Notes under the pieces: model-generated
The model's input: the letters and a program-made list of their open reading frames with translations, nothing else
Database searches by the model: none
Told to the model about the DNA's origin: nothing
Part shown: positions 37,855 to 49,689 of the stretch, piece by piece
How positions within the stretch are numbered: the first letter of the stretch is position 1
How the letters are laid out: each line of letters opens with the position of its first letter
Program-made: the position numbers and the translations under genes
Assembly (NCBI GenBank): GCA_003255065.1
Contig: QAOA01007638.1
Coordinates: forward strand, 276,066 to 340,065
From: Cercis canadensis
Lineage: Eukaryota; Streptophyta; Magnoliopsida; Fabales; Fabaceae
DNA length: 64,000 bases
Reading direction: 5' to 3'

Positions 37855-38170
37855 TGCAACTACCCACTAGCTTTTCTATGTTTCTCAGAAAGAAAATCAA
37901 AGAGAAAAGAGGAGTAAATCTCTGTGGAGATTCGAGGGGCTTAGAAGACTTGATGAATCTATTAATAAAAGATAGCGGCTTTTTTGTTCCCAGTTTGCTG
38001 ATATGTGGTTTTCAGTGTAGGTTTGTCAATACAATTCTTGTATTCATGTAGTGGGATTAAAATGACCCTTTGGTGGGGGTCCACAAAGTTGTTCGAATTA
38101 AGTGAATAAAATTACTTCAACGTGTCTACCGGAATTTTGTTTCTAGAAATCTCTGGTTGATACTGCCTTC
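37855..38170 (-). promoter_or_regulatory. Upstream region of the ClpS-like gene
   Basis: About 316 bp between the start codon and the hAT transposon. A TATTAATAG stretch on the minus strand near 37965 could be a TATA-type element about 110 bp before the ATG; this is only suggestive. The hAT insertion limits any proximal promoter to this span or places part of it beyond 45275. Confidence 0.35.
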
Positions 38171-38652
38171 TAGGGGTGTTTGCAGGTCGATTCGAGCGGG
38201 TTGAGGGCTGAATCAAAAATTGAACCGCACTTCATCATGCGGCACGGTTCAATTCGATTTTGTGTGAAAGAAGAATTGAAACCAAACCAACCGGACCAGA
38301 TTGATTCGGGCAGGTTCGCGTGTTGAACCGCTGGAAGTTGCTGGACCATATAGAGACCAATTAACAAATAGAAACAGAAATAGAATTGTGAGACTCGAAT
38401 CAAAAACATGATGATGATTGATGATGATTAACAAAAAACAGAATTAAGTCAATTTAATCACCATCAATCAAAAAACATAATTAAGTCAATTAACAATTTG
38501 ATCACATCAAACTTCAAACATTCAAACATAAAAAAAAATTGACAAACTTAGTACTTTAAGTCTTTAACCATCATCAAACATAATGAAATCATCAAATAAA
38601 AACTACTAACAAAGTATAAAATAATCTAATCAATATCCAACATCAACATGAT

Positions 38653-38859
38653 TCAACTTATTAAAAGTAATTTTGGATACAGAGCTGAGCAATTTTTCAT
38701 ATGGCGAAACAAACTCAATGTCCCTTCCATCCTTGTGTCAATCTTGAAACATTTGCCACAGTGATTGCAAGTAAAATACAACAAATGATCATCTTCATTT
38801 GCAGCATCCTTGGTAAAATTCTTCAAAATATCTAGTTTGACCCTTCTGTTCACTTTCAA
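38653..38859 (-). CDS. Small ORF with a second BED-like zinc finger in the hAT element
   Basis: A 68-residue frame containing LYFTCNHCGKCFKID, GTLSLFRHMKNC: C-x2-C then H-x3-C with the spacing of a BED finger. It lies inside the hAT element, downstream of the transposase on the same strand. It could be a separate DNA-binding accessory protein, a remnant of another hAT copy, or a decayed exon. No start context or partner supports one choice. Confidence 0.45.
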   Translation of the reverse strand: MKVNRRVKLDILKNFTKDAANEDDHLLYFTCNHCGKCFKIDTRMEGTLSLFRHMKNCSALYPKLLLIS

Positions 38860-39101
38860 TTAAACAGTAAGAAATATAACATACATTCAGAGACACTGGG
38901 TCTTAAAGCAAGAAACAGAACATACATTCAGACAATTAAAAAAAATTCTAGAGCATTAGAGGATAGACCTTTTTCTAATAAAGTATCTGACAATCTATTT
39001 CATCTTCATCCCCACTTCATTTCCAGTTACATTTGACAATTCTAATTCAATAATAGACAAAAAATAACACAAAAAAATCATAAATTAGCTAGTTTATTTA
39101 A

Positions 39102-39651
39102 GGCTTAATTGTAATTTTGGTCCTCTTATTTCAACAACTTGAATTTTTTGGTCCCCCTTATTTAAAAATGAACTATTGAGTCCCTCTATATTTATAAAAT
39201 ATACAATTTTGGTCATTTTGTCTTTAAATCAAAATTCTTAAATTTATTTCAAGGTGTAAAGTTCTCTGATTCATAATTTCACCGTTCAGATTGAAGAATT
39301 ATGTCTTGTGAACCTCCCCACTAAATTTTAGCTCAATCTAACAGTGAATGAGTCTAGATCTTTGGTTAAATAAAAACTTATGATTTTGGTATTTTAGGCT
39401 AAGTTCCACCGGTAGATCGAGCTGAAATTTAGTGGGGAGGTTCACAAGACATAATTCTTTAATCTGAATGGTGGGATTATAAATCAGAGAACTTTACACC
39501 TTAAAATAAACCTAAGAATTTTGACTTAAAGATAAAATGACCAAAATTGTATATTTTATGAATATAAAGGGACTCAATAGTCTATTTTTAAAAAATAGAG
39601 ACCAAAAAGTTTAAGTTGTTAAAATAGGAGAACTAAAATTGTAATTAAGCC
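39102..39651. mobile_element. Long-hairpin MITE, Mutator type (9-bp duplication)
   Basis: 550 bp whose two halves (about 39102-39370 and 39385-39651) are inverted copies; ends GGCTTAATTGTAATTTTGGT and its complement. Flanked by TTTATTTAA at 39093-39101 and 39652-39660, an exact 9-bp duplication as in Mutator elements. Non-coding. If transcribed it would fold into a near-complete hairpin. Confidence 0.85.
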
Positions 39652-39711
39652 TTTATTTAAACTCAAATTGTAAAAGTTAAGGTTTTCAATCCTAAATTAA
39701 TAAGAAAGAAA

Positions 39712-42700
39712 TTAACCTAATTCCATAAACTGGATTTCATCCAATTGGCTACGAAGATCAATAATTCTTTTGGGTGATTTCAACCAATTTTGGCAACAAA
39801 CCAAAGCCTCAACAGTACTAGGTGCAAGTGAGCTACAAAATAGGTCAAGAATTCGACCCCTAGTGCTGAAAGTAGACTCAGATGACACTGTAGACACTGG
39901 TATGACCAATATATCCTTAGCCATATGAGACAGCACATAATACCTCAACCTCTTCCCCTTCCACCACTTCAGAATATCAAACCCTTCATAATCATCCTCT
40001 ACCTCATCATCCAATTATCTCTCTAATTAATTTTTCTTCACTTCAATCTATTTTCTTTTCATCGTCAATTTGAACTTTGATGACTAACTTTCATCATCAT
40101 CTACCTCATTTTGTGAAGAAAGCTCTTATAGAGAACTAGAATCACCCGCATCAATAGGCATAGGATATTGGAGCTTGTAACTGTCAAACAATCTTTGGAA
40201 GACATCTTTCAATTTTGCATACGCTAGTTTCCTCATCTTCTTGCCATACATCCGATCAAAGTAGAAATCCAAATATTCCAACTTATACTGGGGATGAAGG
40301 ATGACAGCCACAAATAAAAGGAAATTTGTATTGTCACTACTAGAATCCCAATATTTATTAAACTTGGCTTTCATGCTGACTGTCATACTATGCAAAACCT
40401 CATCATCACTAGACTTCCATTTCATTAAAGTTCTTGCAATGCCACACAATTTTTGAAAAAATTTATTTGAAGTGATATTCAAAGAACTAGAAAAGGAAAG
40501 AGTTGCATCATAAAAAATCTTAAGGAACTTAGTAAAAACTTAAGCGCTCGCCCAATCTTCAGCATTGAGAGGCCCACACATGTACTGCACACCATCATCT
40601 TCAAGGCGTGTGAAGGCCTTTTCAAACCTTTTAGCTGCATTCAACATTAAATATGTGCTATTCCACCTAGTAGGCACATCCATGCAAGTCCCTTGTTTAC
40701 TAGCTATATTTGCTTCATCTACCATTCTTTTAAACAAAACCACTTTTTTAGGGGATAATCTCACATATTTACAAGCAGCCATAATTCTTTATACAACCAT
40801 CTATTTCTTTTAGTCCATTGTTAACAATTAAATTCAATATATATGCATAACACCTTAATTGTATATACTGCCCCTTCAACAATGTTCCATTCCACTCATT
40901 AACCATCTTTATCAAATAAGAAAGGGCAATATTGTTTGAGCTAGCATTATCCATAATGGTTGTGCCAATATATATAATCCCTCATTCTTTGATGCATATT
41001 TCCAGCTGCTTCCCTATTGTGTCACCCCTATGATCCTCAACAAGATTAAAAGATAGAATTTTTTTTTATTCAATTCTCAATCATCATCTATGTAGTGACC
41101 TATCACAGACATGTAATTCAAATTCTGAATAGAGGTCCAAGTATCAGTGGTAAGATAGACCTGCTGATTTCTAATTGCTAAGGTGTTCTTCAACTTATCT
41201 TTTTCATTAAAATACCTCGACATACAGTTTCTTACTACTGTGATGCAGAAGGAATCTGAAATTAAGGTTGAGCAACTTGCATAAACCTCTAAATCCTTCA
41301 TTTTCAACAAACTTGAAGGACAACTCATCTATGATAATCATTCTACATAGAGCACTCCTACATTCCTCTTGATTGAACTCTAAAATCCTAACAAGATCAC
41401 TTCCATAACTTTCCACCTTAAGCTTTCTAAATGCTCCAAGACTTTTCTGCTTCTTATCCTTCACCCTATGTGAATTTTTTATACAGCAATCTAAATGATT
41501 TTTCATACTAGATGTACCATGTTTCCTATTAGGTGGATTTTATATCCACTTTATAGATGCTTTTAGCTTAATATTGTGTTTGTTTCTTAAGGTTAGTGAG
41601 CTCTAAGCAAGGTATTGTCTATTTTGTAAGTTTAATGTTAAGTGTGAAAATTCTTTGCCTAAAGATGCACTTAGGGAAAAGTTTTGGTAATTTGAAGTAG
41701 AGAAGAAGGGCCCCAACGCCCCAACCCTTGCTCTCGGGTTTAAGGCTATTTTGCCAAGCCTTCAGCGCACCAACGCCCCAGCTCCCGTAACATATCATGA
41801 GCACCAGAATAGAGGAGCCCTTGCACCTCCCATGAAGGGCCCCAACGCCAGCTACTTTATTTTTCCGTAGGGGTAACCTTGTTTCCTTTTTGAATTAGGA
41901 CTAGTGGCAATTAGTTTAAATAGCAACTTTTAGGTTTTAAATTTCTCAGCTTTTCTCTCTAGACTTTATGAAAAAGGCAAGCAAGAACAAGACAAGGATT
42001 GAAGTGTAAATTGGTGACAGCAGATCTGATCTTTTTCACTGAGTTTTCTTCTTCCTTCTACCTTATGTCTAGAAATTATTCAACCATGTTCTTAATTTCA
42101 GTCATGAACTAATTTCTCATCTAGGGCTACGATGTAGTGCAATTATGAATGATTGTAGTTTCTTTTAGAGTTAATCAAAGATTTATCTTTTCTATTTGAA
42201 TATTTATCTCTGTTCTTCCTACTTCTAACTAGCTGGCCATTAATTAGTTGATTAGTTAATCACAATGAGACCAGAAGAAGATTTGTGTATCTAAGTTCAT
42301 TGGGATAAATATCATAGGTTGCATGTAGGATAGGAATATACCTCCATAGACTGTGTAGTCAATTAAAAGATTCATAAAGCTTAATAAATTCTTGATTATT
42401 GTAACTCACATAGGAATATAGTGGGTTAGTAATTAGGAATATTTTCACTAGATATTGTTATTGTAACTCACATAGGAATATATTAGGTTAGTAATTAGGA
42501 ATATTTTCACTAGACATTGGGAAAGACAAATGAATAGATTAGGGAATCTTGGCTAGCTAATGGAAAGATGAATCATAGATTAAGGATAAAAGGAATGAAA
42601 ATCATGATTAATTATGGTGAAATCAGAATCCATAGAGTTTTCTCACTCATACTTTCTTCGTGATTTATACTTGCTTTATTAGTTTTCAATTTATTTACTC

Positions 42701-43137
42701 TAGATCTTTTTGAACTTCTCTTACATTATTGATTAGATAAAATTGGAATTGACCAAATTTTAGTAATTGATATCATTAATCCTTGAGGGAGGATTTTTAT
42801 TCTTACTTTATTACTTGCAAGACGATAGCATGTACTTGCACTCCATTTTAGCACAACAGTTCCCGCTACTGCATGCATATGACTTACTATAGTAATTATA
42901 GGCAACTCTATTCCCATCCTTATGCTTAGTAAAATGGGACCACACAACAGATACAGGTCTACTGGGTTTTCTTTTCAAGCTTACCTCAGTAGCATCCCCA
43001 GCTGCAACATGCTCAGGTTCAACCTCCAACTGAGGTGCTTCAACATCTAATAAAGCCTCTATATCCTTTTTAGCAACAGTGTTGATTGGAGGAGTTGGAG
43101 CACTCCCCATTTGACTTTGAGTGCCAGAAGTCACCAT
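39712..43137 (-). pseudogene. hAT transposase with BED zinc finger, inactivated
   Basis: Starts at 43137 (MVTSGTQSQMGSAPTPP), then the BED finger SVVWSHFTKHKDGNRVAYNY, which is cut at 42858 by a solo LTR and resumes at 41519 with SMKNHLDCC. Further down: TTDTWTSIQNLNYMSVIGHY (catalytic Asp block), MDNASSNNIALSYLIKMV, VPTRWNSTYLML, and the dimerisation region VSTVSSESTFSTRGRILD ending at 39712. Besides the LTR there is a frame change near 41300 and stop codons around 41050, 40540 and 40130-40020. It is the family of plant RICESLEEPER/DAYSLEEPER-like proteins (about 650-700 residues). The order is intact, but no continuous frame remains. Confidence 0.85.
41520..42858 (+). mobile_element. Solo LTR of an Athila/OTA-type gypsy, 1.34 kb
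   Basis: TGTTTCCTATTAGGTGGATTTTATATCC...TAGCACAACA, inserted in the BED-finger codons of the hAT transposase. It shares its start (GGTTTTATATCCACT type), a GGGCTACGATGTAG motif and its end region with the LTR at 57041-58319. No internal region is present, so it is probably a product of LTR-LTR recombination. Flanks GTACC and GTTCC are only similar, so the target duplication is uncertain. Confidence 0.75.
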
Positions 43138-45275
43138 AAAGCCCCTAAAAAATGAAACCATGACTAAAAAAAATTTAGGAATCAGTTGGGAAATATGGCA
43201 TGGCATGCAATCAATTGATCAACAGTTACCCAGTAAGTGTAATTTTCCCTTTTTAACATTCAATTCAATTCATGAATAAACATTGAGGGCTAAGGAGCAT
43301 ATTAATAAATCATAGAACAAAAAAGACTAAAATAGGATCAATAGAGCCATACTTAAACATGAAATTTGAAAACAAGTTCAATGCCTTAGTGAGTTAGTAA
43401 ACGAAAAATAAAACAGAGTCATAAGGCATTCAACTAAATTTCATTTGAGCAGAATTTGTGATTACTGTATAGTCTGTGCCCCACATTACCAAATTGGACA
43501 AATTAGAACATAAAACTAAAATAGCCACCATGTATCTTCAGTTTCACCTAACTTGAAATACATGCTCAGAAGTGAATTATCATTTAAAAGAAAAATAGTA
43601 AAGGAAAACAGTGACAGAGATGAGAAAGATCCTATATATACATGCAATAATAACTCCCAGCAGCACATAAAGCCAAGTTAAAAAACATTAAGAATATAAT
43701 AAAGATTCAGATCCCTCAGTGGCATAAGAAACACATTAGTTGCATATGCTATTTACTCAAAAATGCACACCAAATTCATTATGTTTCGTCTTCTTCTACA
43801 TATATTAGTGAATAGTTCATCATGAATCAAAACAAGAAACACATTAGGAACAATAATAACTCCCAACAGCACATAAAACCAAATTAAAAATAAAGGTCAT
43901 ATTGCAGAAGATCAACAGAGGCCTAAATCCATTGGTTCTGCATGTCCCAAAGAAAACTCAAGAGTGTCTTCAGAAATCAGAAAAAATGCTAGTTGTAAAA
44001 AGGGTTGTTTGACTTTTCATAGTAATTCTAATTCTTATCCTCAAGAGTCAAACATCTCAAACAACATATATAAGATATTTCCATCGAATAGGCAAAGACA
44101 CATTTGTTGTCACCAAATATCACAAAAGATATAACTTCATACCATGATATATCCATTTTCTATTCTTTCATAAAATTTTCCAGAAATATGTTCATAAATG
44201 ATTCTCTAAGTTATGTATACTATCATAGCAAGTGCAATTTCACATGTTAAATGAGTAGGCAAAAGGTAGCAGAAGGGTAAAACTAAGAGATGTTCATCAC
44301 ATTCTATGATAGTAGAATAATTCAAAAAAATGATTGTGCATTTAGCTTAAGTTTCCAAGTAACAAGTTTACAAGTCACCAGACACTATTGAGTATTGATA
44401 GATCAAGATACTCACATTAGGGGGCCAAAGCAGAAAACATCTATGAAAATGAACTGTTGGTAAGACAATGTACCCTAATATGATAAAACACCTAACAAAA
44501 AAAAAATACACTGATATGAAAAAAACATTGTTCAACTTGCATAGTTACATATAAGTAAATGATAATGGCTCATTGAAAGACACCTCCAATTCCATCAGTT
44601 AAATTCAATTTACAAAATAGAACACATTTGATTGGCAAATCTATTCTAAAGTTTTAGACATAATCAAAGGAGTAATAACACATAGGAGAATAGCAGCAAA
44701 TATGAAAACCAATAAAATTCAATATTACCAAAATCCCTAAAATTAAAAATCTTCAAAACCTTAATCGACTAACCCAATGGAATGAAGTGAACAATGAAGT
44801 TAATGAACAATCGAGTGACAATGAGCAACTTTGTTCAGAAGTTTAGAGTTTATAAACTCCTTACCTTATGAGTTGATCACCAATAGCCACCCACACCGAG
44901 AGAGGAAGTGAGGAACAGCCACCCATAGGTCCTATATCGAGAGAGGAATAGCCACTAATAGCAAAGAGAGAAGAGGGCAATGGAGATGGAGAAAACAGAG
45001 AAGTTGCATACTGAGAGAGAAGAGGTTAGAGGGTGAGAAATGGTAAGAGAGAGTTACTCTGAGAAAGGTTTTGCTCGATAGAGAGGTGAGGAGAATGGTA
45101 AGACTTAAAGACCAGAAACCAATTATTAGGTTAGGGCTCGCCTAAAGCGACGTTGTATTCTATGGTGCCTGAATTTCTTAACACATATGCGGTTATGCGG
45201 GTTGGTTCGGTTCTGCTACGAGTTGGTTTGGGTCAGGCGGTTTGTGCGGGTTGACCTGCCCAGTGAACACCTTTA
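43138..45275 (-). other. hAT 5' non-coding region and right terminal repeat
   Basis: AT-rich 2.1 kb upstream of the transposase start. It includes a roughly 45-bp segment present twice (about 43647 and 43852; AATAACTCCCA-CAGCACATAAA). No further gene was seen. Confidence 0.55.
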
Positions 45276-45366
45276 CTGCCTTCAATAAAAAGTAGTTAGT
45301 CTTGGGATCTTTACAAACTTATTTACTAATTTATTGTACTTTACAAAGTATTTACATGGTTATTAC

Positions 45367-47281
45367 CAATGTTTTAAAAATTGGACCGGACTGGGTGGTT
45401 TGATTGGTCCAACAAGTGCCTGGTCTGGATTCTGATTCGATTAGGGGGGTCAAACCGTTATGGCAGTTAAACCTTCTTCCTTTAAGGGATAAGAGACTTG
45501 TACCACAAAACCAATGCTTCTTTTGCGAATAAATTTTGATATTTGCCAATTATGCCTATAAAATCCATGCTTTGTCAATACATTCATGCCTACATTTGAG
45601 TTCAATTTGCTTTAAACATGGTACTTAATCTCACTATTTTGTGTTTTAGGTGTTTCTCTGGTTGATCAAGCTAAAGGAAGGATTTTAGGAAGTTTCTAGA
45701 CCAAAAATCAGAAGAATTTGAAGTGCAGACAGGGGACACGGCCCATACACGGCTGTGTGTGTGCCTGTGTCCAACATCTAGAAAGCCCTGCTCCAGTTTA
45801 CTGAGAAACACAGCCAGGATTTGTGAAGAACACACCCTTGTTAGTGTTGTGTTTATAGTCCAGAGACAACCCAGAATGAACACAGCCGTGTCTGAGGCCG
45901 TGTTTCCAGAGAAGGAATGTAAGTGACACACCTAGCAGCTATTAATGAACACGGCTGTGTTCAGGCCATGTTTGACTTTTGAAGGTGAAACCCTAGATTC
46001 GAAGTAGTTTATATATGCACCTAAGAGGGGAAAGAAGGGGCTCCATCTTTTTGGACATCAAGAGGTAGATATCAGAGCCAGAAGCGGTAGCCTAGTCCTA
46101 GAGGCTTGAAGAAGAACAAGATAGAATATCAATCCATTGAAAGAACTTCATGAGAATGAGTTTTTCTGATTCTATCTTGTCTTCTCTGTATTCTTTTGAT
46201 TCAAATTTTATCATGAGCTAATTTGTAATGGATTAGATAGGATGAACCCTAGAACTATATCTGAACTCTTATTCCTTTGATTTAATGAGAATATACCTTT
46301 CATTTCTTGGAATTGTCTATGATTATTATTTGTGTCGAGTTGATGAAGCATGTCATTGATTTAACACCAGATTTCAGTTTATAGATTGAGAAATTGTATA
46401 TTGAACAAGATCACTTATAGGCAGTGGGATTTGCTTGGAATCACTAGAGATAGGGTTCACATAAGTCCTCTAATTTGAGTCAATGTATTAAGGGAATTCA
46501 CAGAACACGAATTAATGCATTCTTGGGGGTTTTGATTAGAAAGAGATTTCAGTCAATCAACCTAGGAATAGATGTCTTATTGCTTGAGAAAGATTAAGGG
46601 ATAATTCAGCAATTTCCATCAGTCTAAGTAAAGGATTGGTGACCATTGATTAAAGATGAAAGTGCAATGTTTGTTCTAGGGGGCATCTTATCTAGACCTA
46701 TCCTTATAAATTGATAAATCTATCAAATTCATTGTTAATATTTTCTTGTCTTGCTTTCATTAGTTTAGATTAAGTAGTTTATTCATTAAACCACAATTCT
46801 GAGATTAGATAATAGAAAAAAAAATATTACTACTAATAGCTATAATTCCTCGTGGGAATGATATTTGTACTCGATTAAGCTATTCTACAAAATGATAAGT
46901 ACACTTTTCTAGAGTGATTGTAGTATTGATTTAATTAAATACAATTCTAAATCGAAACATCAAATTTGCATTATAATTTACTTATTCTTATTTAGATTAC
47001 ATAATAGGTAAATATTAGCCATAAGAGGATTCAAACCCTCCTTCCAATGAAGGGAAAAGACATTTTCTACTATGCCAACTTTAATTTTATTACCAAATTT
47101 GTTTAAGAATATATTTATTATAACTTAGGTTATACAATAGGCACATTAAATATCATATTTATATAAAAATAATATTTATGACGTCATTCGATTCAACTGT
47201 TTGGTCTAATCGGTTAGACTGGTTCAATCGGTGCTCATCCTTTGAAACAGTTAGCTCACTGGTCCAATTTTTAAAACACTG
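45367..47281. mobile_element. TIR element (hAT-like MITE), split by a solo LTR
   Basis: Left end CAATGTTTTAAAAATTGGAC and inverted right end CAGTGTTTTAAAAATTGGAC, 21 of 23 terminal bases alike. Removal of the solo LTR leaves about 480 bp with no coding potential. Flanks GTTATTAC and ATTATATT do not match cleanly, so the target duplication is unproven and the hAT assignment rests on the CAGTG-like end. Confidence 0.6.
45537..46962 (+). mobile_element. Solo LTR, 1.43 kb, with decayed ACACGGC palindromes
   Basis: TGATATTTGCCAA...CGAAACATCA, exact 5-bp duplication AATTT (45532-45536, 46963-46967). It is the same family as the inverted copy at 61491-62949 (shared GTTTCTTGGTTGAT-type and CAGACAGGG-ACACGG segments). 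Many of its palindrome cores read ACAGCCGTGT or ACACGGCTGT, as expected after methyl-cytosine decay. Confidence 0.85.
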
Positions 47282-48020
47282 ATTATATTTTTTAAATAAA
47301 ATAAAATAAAATGGCAGCGTGTCGGGCCTAGGGAACATGCCACAACCCATGCGGCTTGTCTCGATTAGACGCGCCACGTGGCATGTGGTGCCTCCCTTTT
47401 TGTCCACATGCAGAAGGCTTTGCAGGTGTGGCAGAAAATTAGATGTGACTGAAGGATCCGCCATACGCCATGTGGTAGGTCCAGTGGGGACACACCTTAT
47501 GCCATACAGTGTGTCCCTACTGAACATGCCACATGGCATGTAGCGGGTCCCATTTTCTTCGTAGTCATGTTTAAAAATTGCAAAGATTCCTGAACGTAGG
47601 GAATCTTTGAAAAGTGGTATAGGAAAGCTGTGTGACGTTGTTTGGAGATGGCATGTATGAGTCGTATAAATACACCTTCTTGCAGAGTGAGGAGCTCATC
47701 ATTCACAGAAGAGAAAATTTGTTCACGCTGCACATTAGTGGAGAGGTTATGTCCAAGTTTTTATTATTGTGATAAAGAAATTTCATATCTTGAAACTTCC
47801 TAAGGTTCGTTAACATTTTAATTACTACATAAACTTGGTAATTGTTTTTACTTTTTTGGCATTAAGCTTGGAAATTTTTAGTAATATATGTTTTTTGTTA
47901 AAATATTTGTATAAATAAAGGTGTACACGTATTAGGTATTATGATAGTATTTATATGCTAATTGTACATGAAATGTGATATGTTTGGTTTAAAATTTAGG
48001 ATAAAAATGCTGATATTAAT
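47282..48020. other. Non-coding flank with GCCATGTGG-type repeats
   Basis: 47310-47560 is GC-rich with several copies of CCACATGGCATG/GCCATGTGG and the complement, unlike the AT-rich surroundings. It may be the 5' part of the MULE that follows. No open frame with a recognisable domain was seen. Confidence 0.4.
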
Positions 48021-49689
48021 TTATTACAATGACTGAGTGTATAATGGAGAATAAGGAGTCATGTATGAAGGTGCAAATCCTGTATGCATGAATTTGAAAC
48101 ATAGGTGTAGACTACATAGTCTTAAGGAGCATATACAAGATAAATTGGGTCTTCATCTCAATGAAGTGATCAAGAATATCAAACATAGATTTCCTATATT
48201 CACTCAACCATGATATTATTCGGCACTTGACCTCCTAGCTGATGACAATGTATGATGCATATATGAAATTTATGCATAACATGCCAATATGGGAGCAATG
48301 GAGGTTTTGTGGAGATTGAAACTATAGAGCAAGATGGTTGTGATGTCCATATTGAAGAAGCTAATGAAGGTGGGCCAAGTTCAATACCTTGTTCATTTAT
48401 GGGGTATAGTCAAACATAATTTGAAATTGAGAGTTGTTATTGACCACATGTTGGCTCATCTAGATTTCATTCTAGCAGCCCTAGTTCGAGTTAAACGTTT
48501 CAGCCACCAGAGAGCCACAGTTATGGTTATAATGACCCGTGGTTCAATTCAAATGTGGGACACGGGAGAGGCATTGAAAAATATGAAGTTGAACTAGATA
48601 GACAAGGATGTAAAAACCAACAAGTTAGTGGTGATAATTCTCCTATTGGTCCTTTAATTACTTCTAGTGATGAAGAGGATTACATACTAAAGGGAGATGA
48701 ATCGAGCAATGATGAAGAAAGTGAATAGAGTTTGGGTCTCAATGTGCAACCATTAGGCTATGAATCTGGTTGTCCCACAACATAAATTGTGCAACCATTG
48801 CAATACAACAATCTTTCACCACATTATTGATACATTAACTGGGATGCCATGTGAATTAATGATGACACAGAGAGATTAGATGCATATGGAGGGTGGCAAA
48901 GAAAGAGGTGGATAGTTGTCAATCAGGCAACAATTCTCTACAAAAGACGAACTCCAACTTGCCATCCAGGAATACTCACTGCACATGCATCATACATTTA
49001 TATAGTGAAAGAGTTGCACCCAACAATATGGAATGTGATTTGTTCGAGTAAGACTAGTGGTTGCAATTGGATATTTCAAGCTTGCCTAAGCAGTAAAAGC
49101 ATAGTATAGGAGATCAGAAAGTACAATGGTCCCCATACTTGTACAAATGTTATGATAACGCAAGATCACAACAAGTTAGATGTTATCACCATAAGAAATA
49201 AGGTTTTTTTTTTTTTCTCGCGGACAAAATCCATGAGAAAAGGACCAAAAGTCGGTGAGAAACAATGTTGTCATGAAATTTCTCATAAACTCTATGGCGA
49301 GAGAAAAACCCTCGTGACAAAATGATGTTCTCACCAAGAAATCTATTAATGAGAAATTTCTCATGGATTTTCTCTCGAATCGATAGATGGAGCATGTGAG
49401 AAGTTCTCACGCATAAGTCGTGAACTTTCTCACGACAAAAGTCTGTGAGAAATTTCTCTTGAGTAAAAATCTGAGAGACATTCTGTAAGAAATTGGTTTA
49501 TTTTTTTTTTGTCTAAAAAATTACTAGTTTTTTTTTTTGTCTCAAAAATTAATTATTAGTTTTAATTAAATGCAAGATATGTAAAAATAAAAATGAGATA
49601 AATGAAATAGAAATGGAATAAAAATATATTATTCAAATTTAATTACAATAAAAAAAGTTATACAATGAAAAAAAAAAAGTACAATCTAT

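Larger units (their letters stand above)
38171..45275 (-). mobile_element. hAT DNA transposon, 7.1 kb with nested insertions
   Basis: Terminal inverted repeats TAGGGGTGTT...GCAGGTC (left) and, inverted, TAAAGGTGTT...GGCAGGTC (right), flanked by the exact 8-bp duplication CTGCCTTC (38163-38170 and 45276-45283). Subterminal GGGTTGG/GGTTCGG repeats are present at the right end. It encodes a BED-finger transposase on the minus strand. Nested inside are a Mutator-type MITE (39102-39651) and a solo LTR (41520-42858); without them the element is about 5.2 kb. The transposase is interrupted, so it is unlikely to be autonomous now. Confidence 0.88.

Noticed and set aside
37455-37859. Longer alternative frame over ClpS-like exon 1
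   Set aside because: The frame starting MAIAGIST joins in phase to the ClpS core and gives a transit peptide; the other frame does not.
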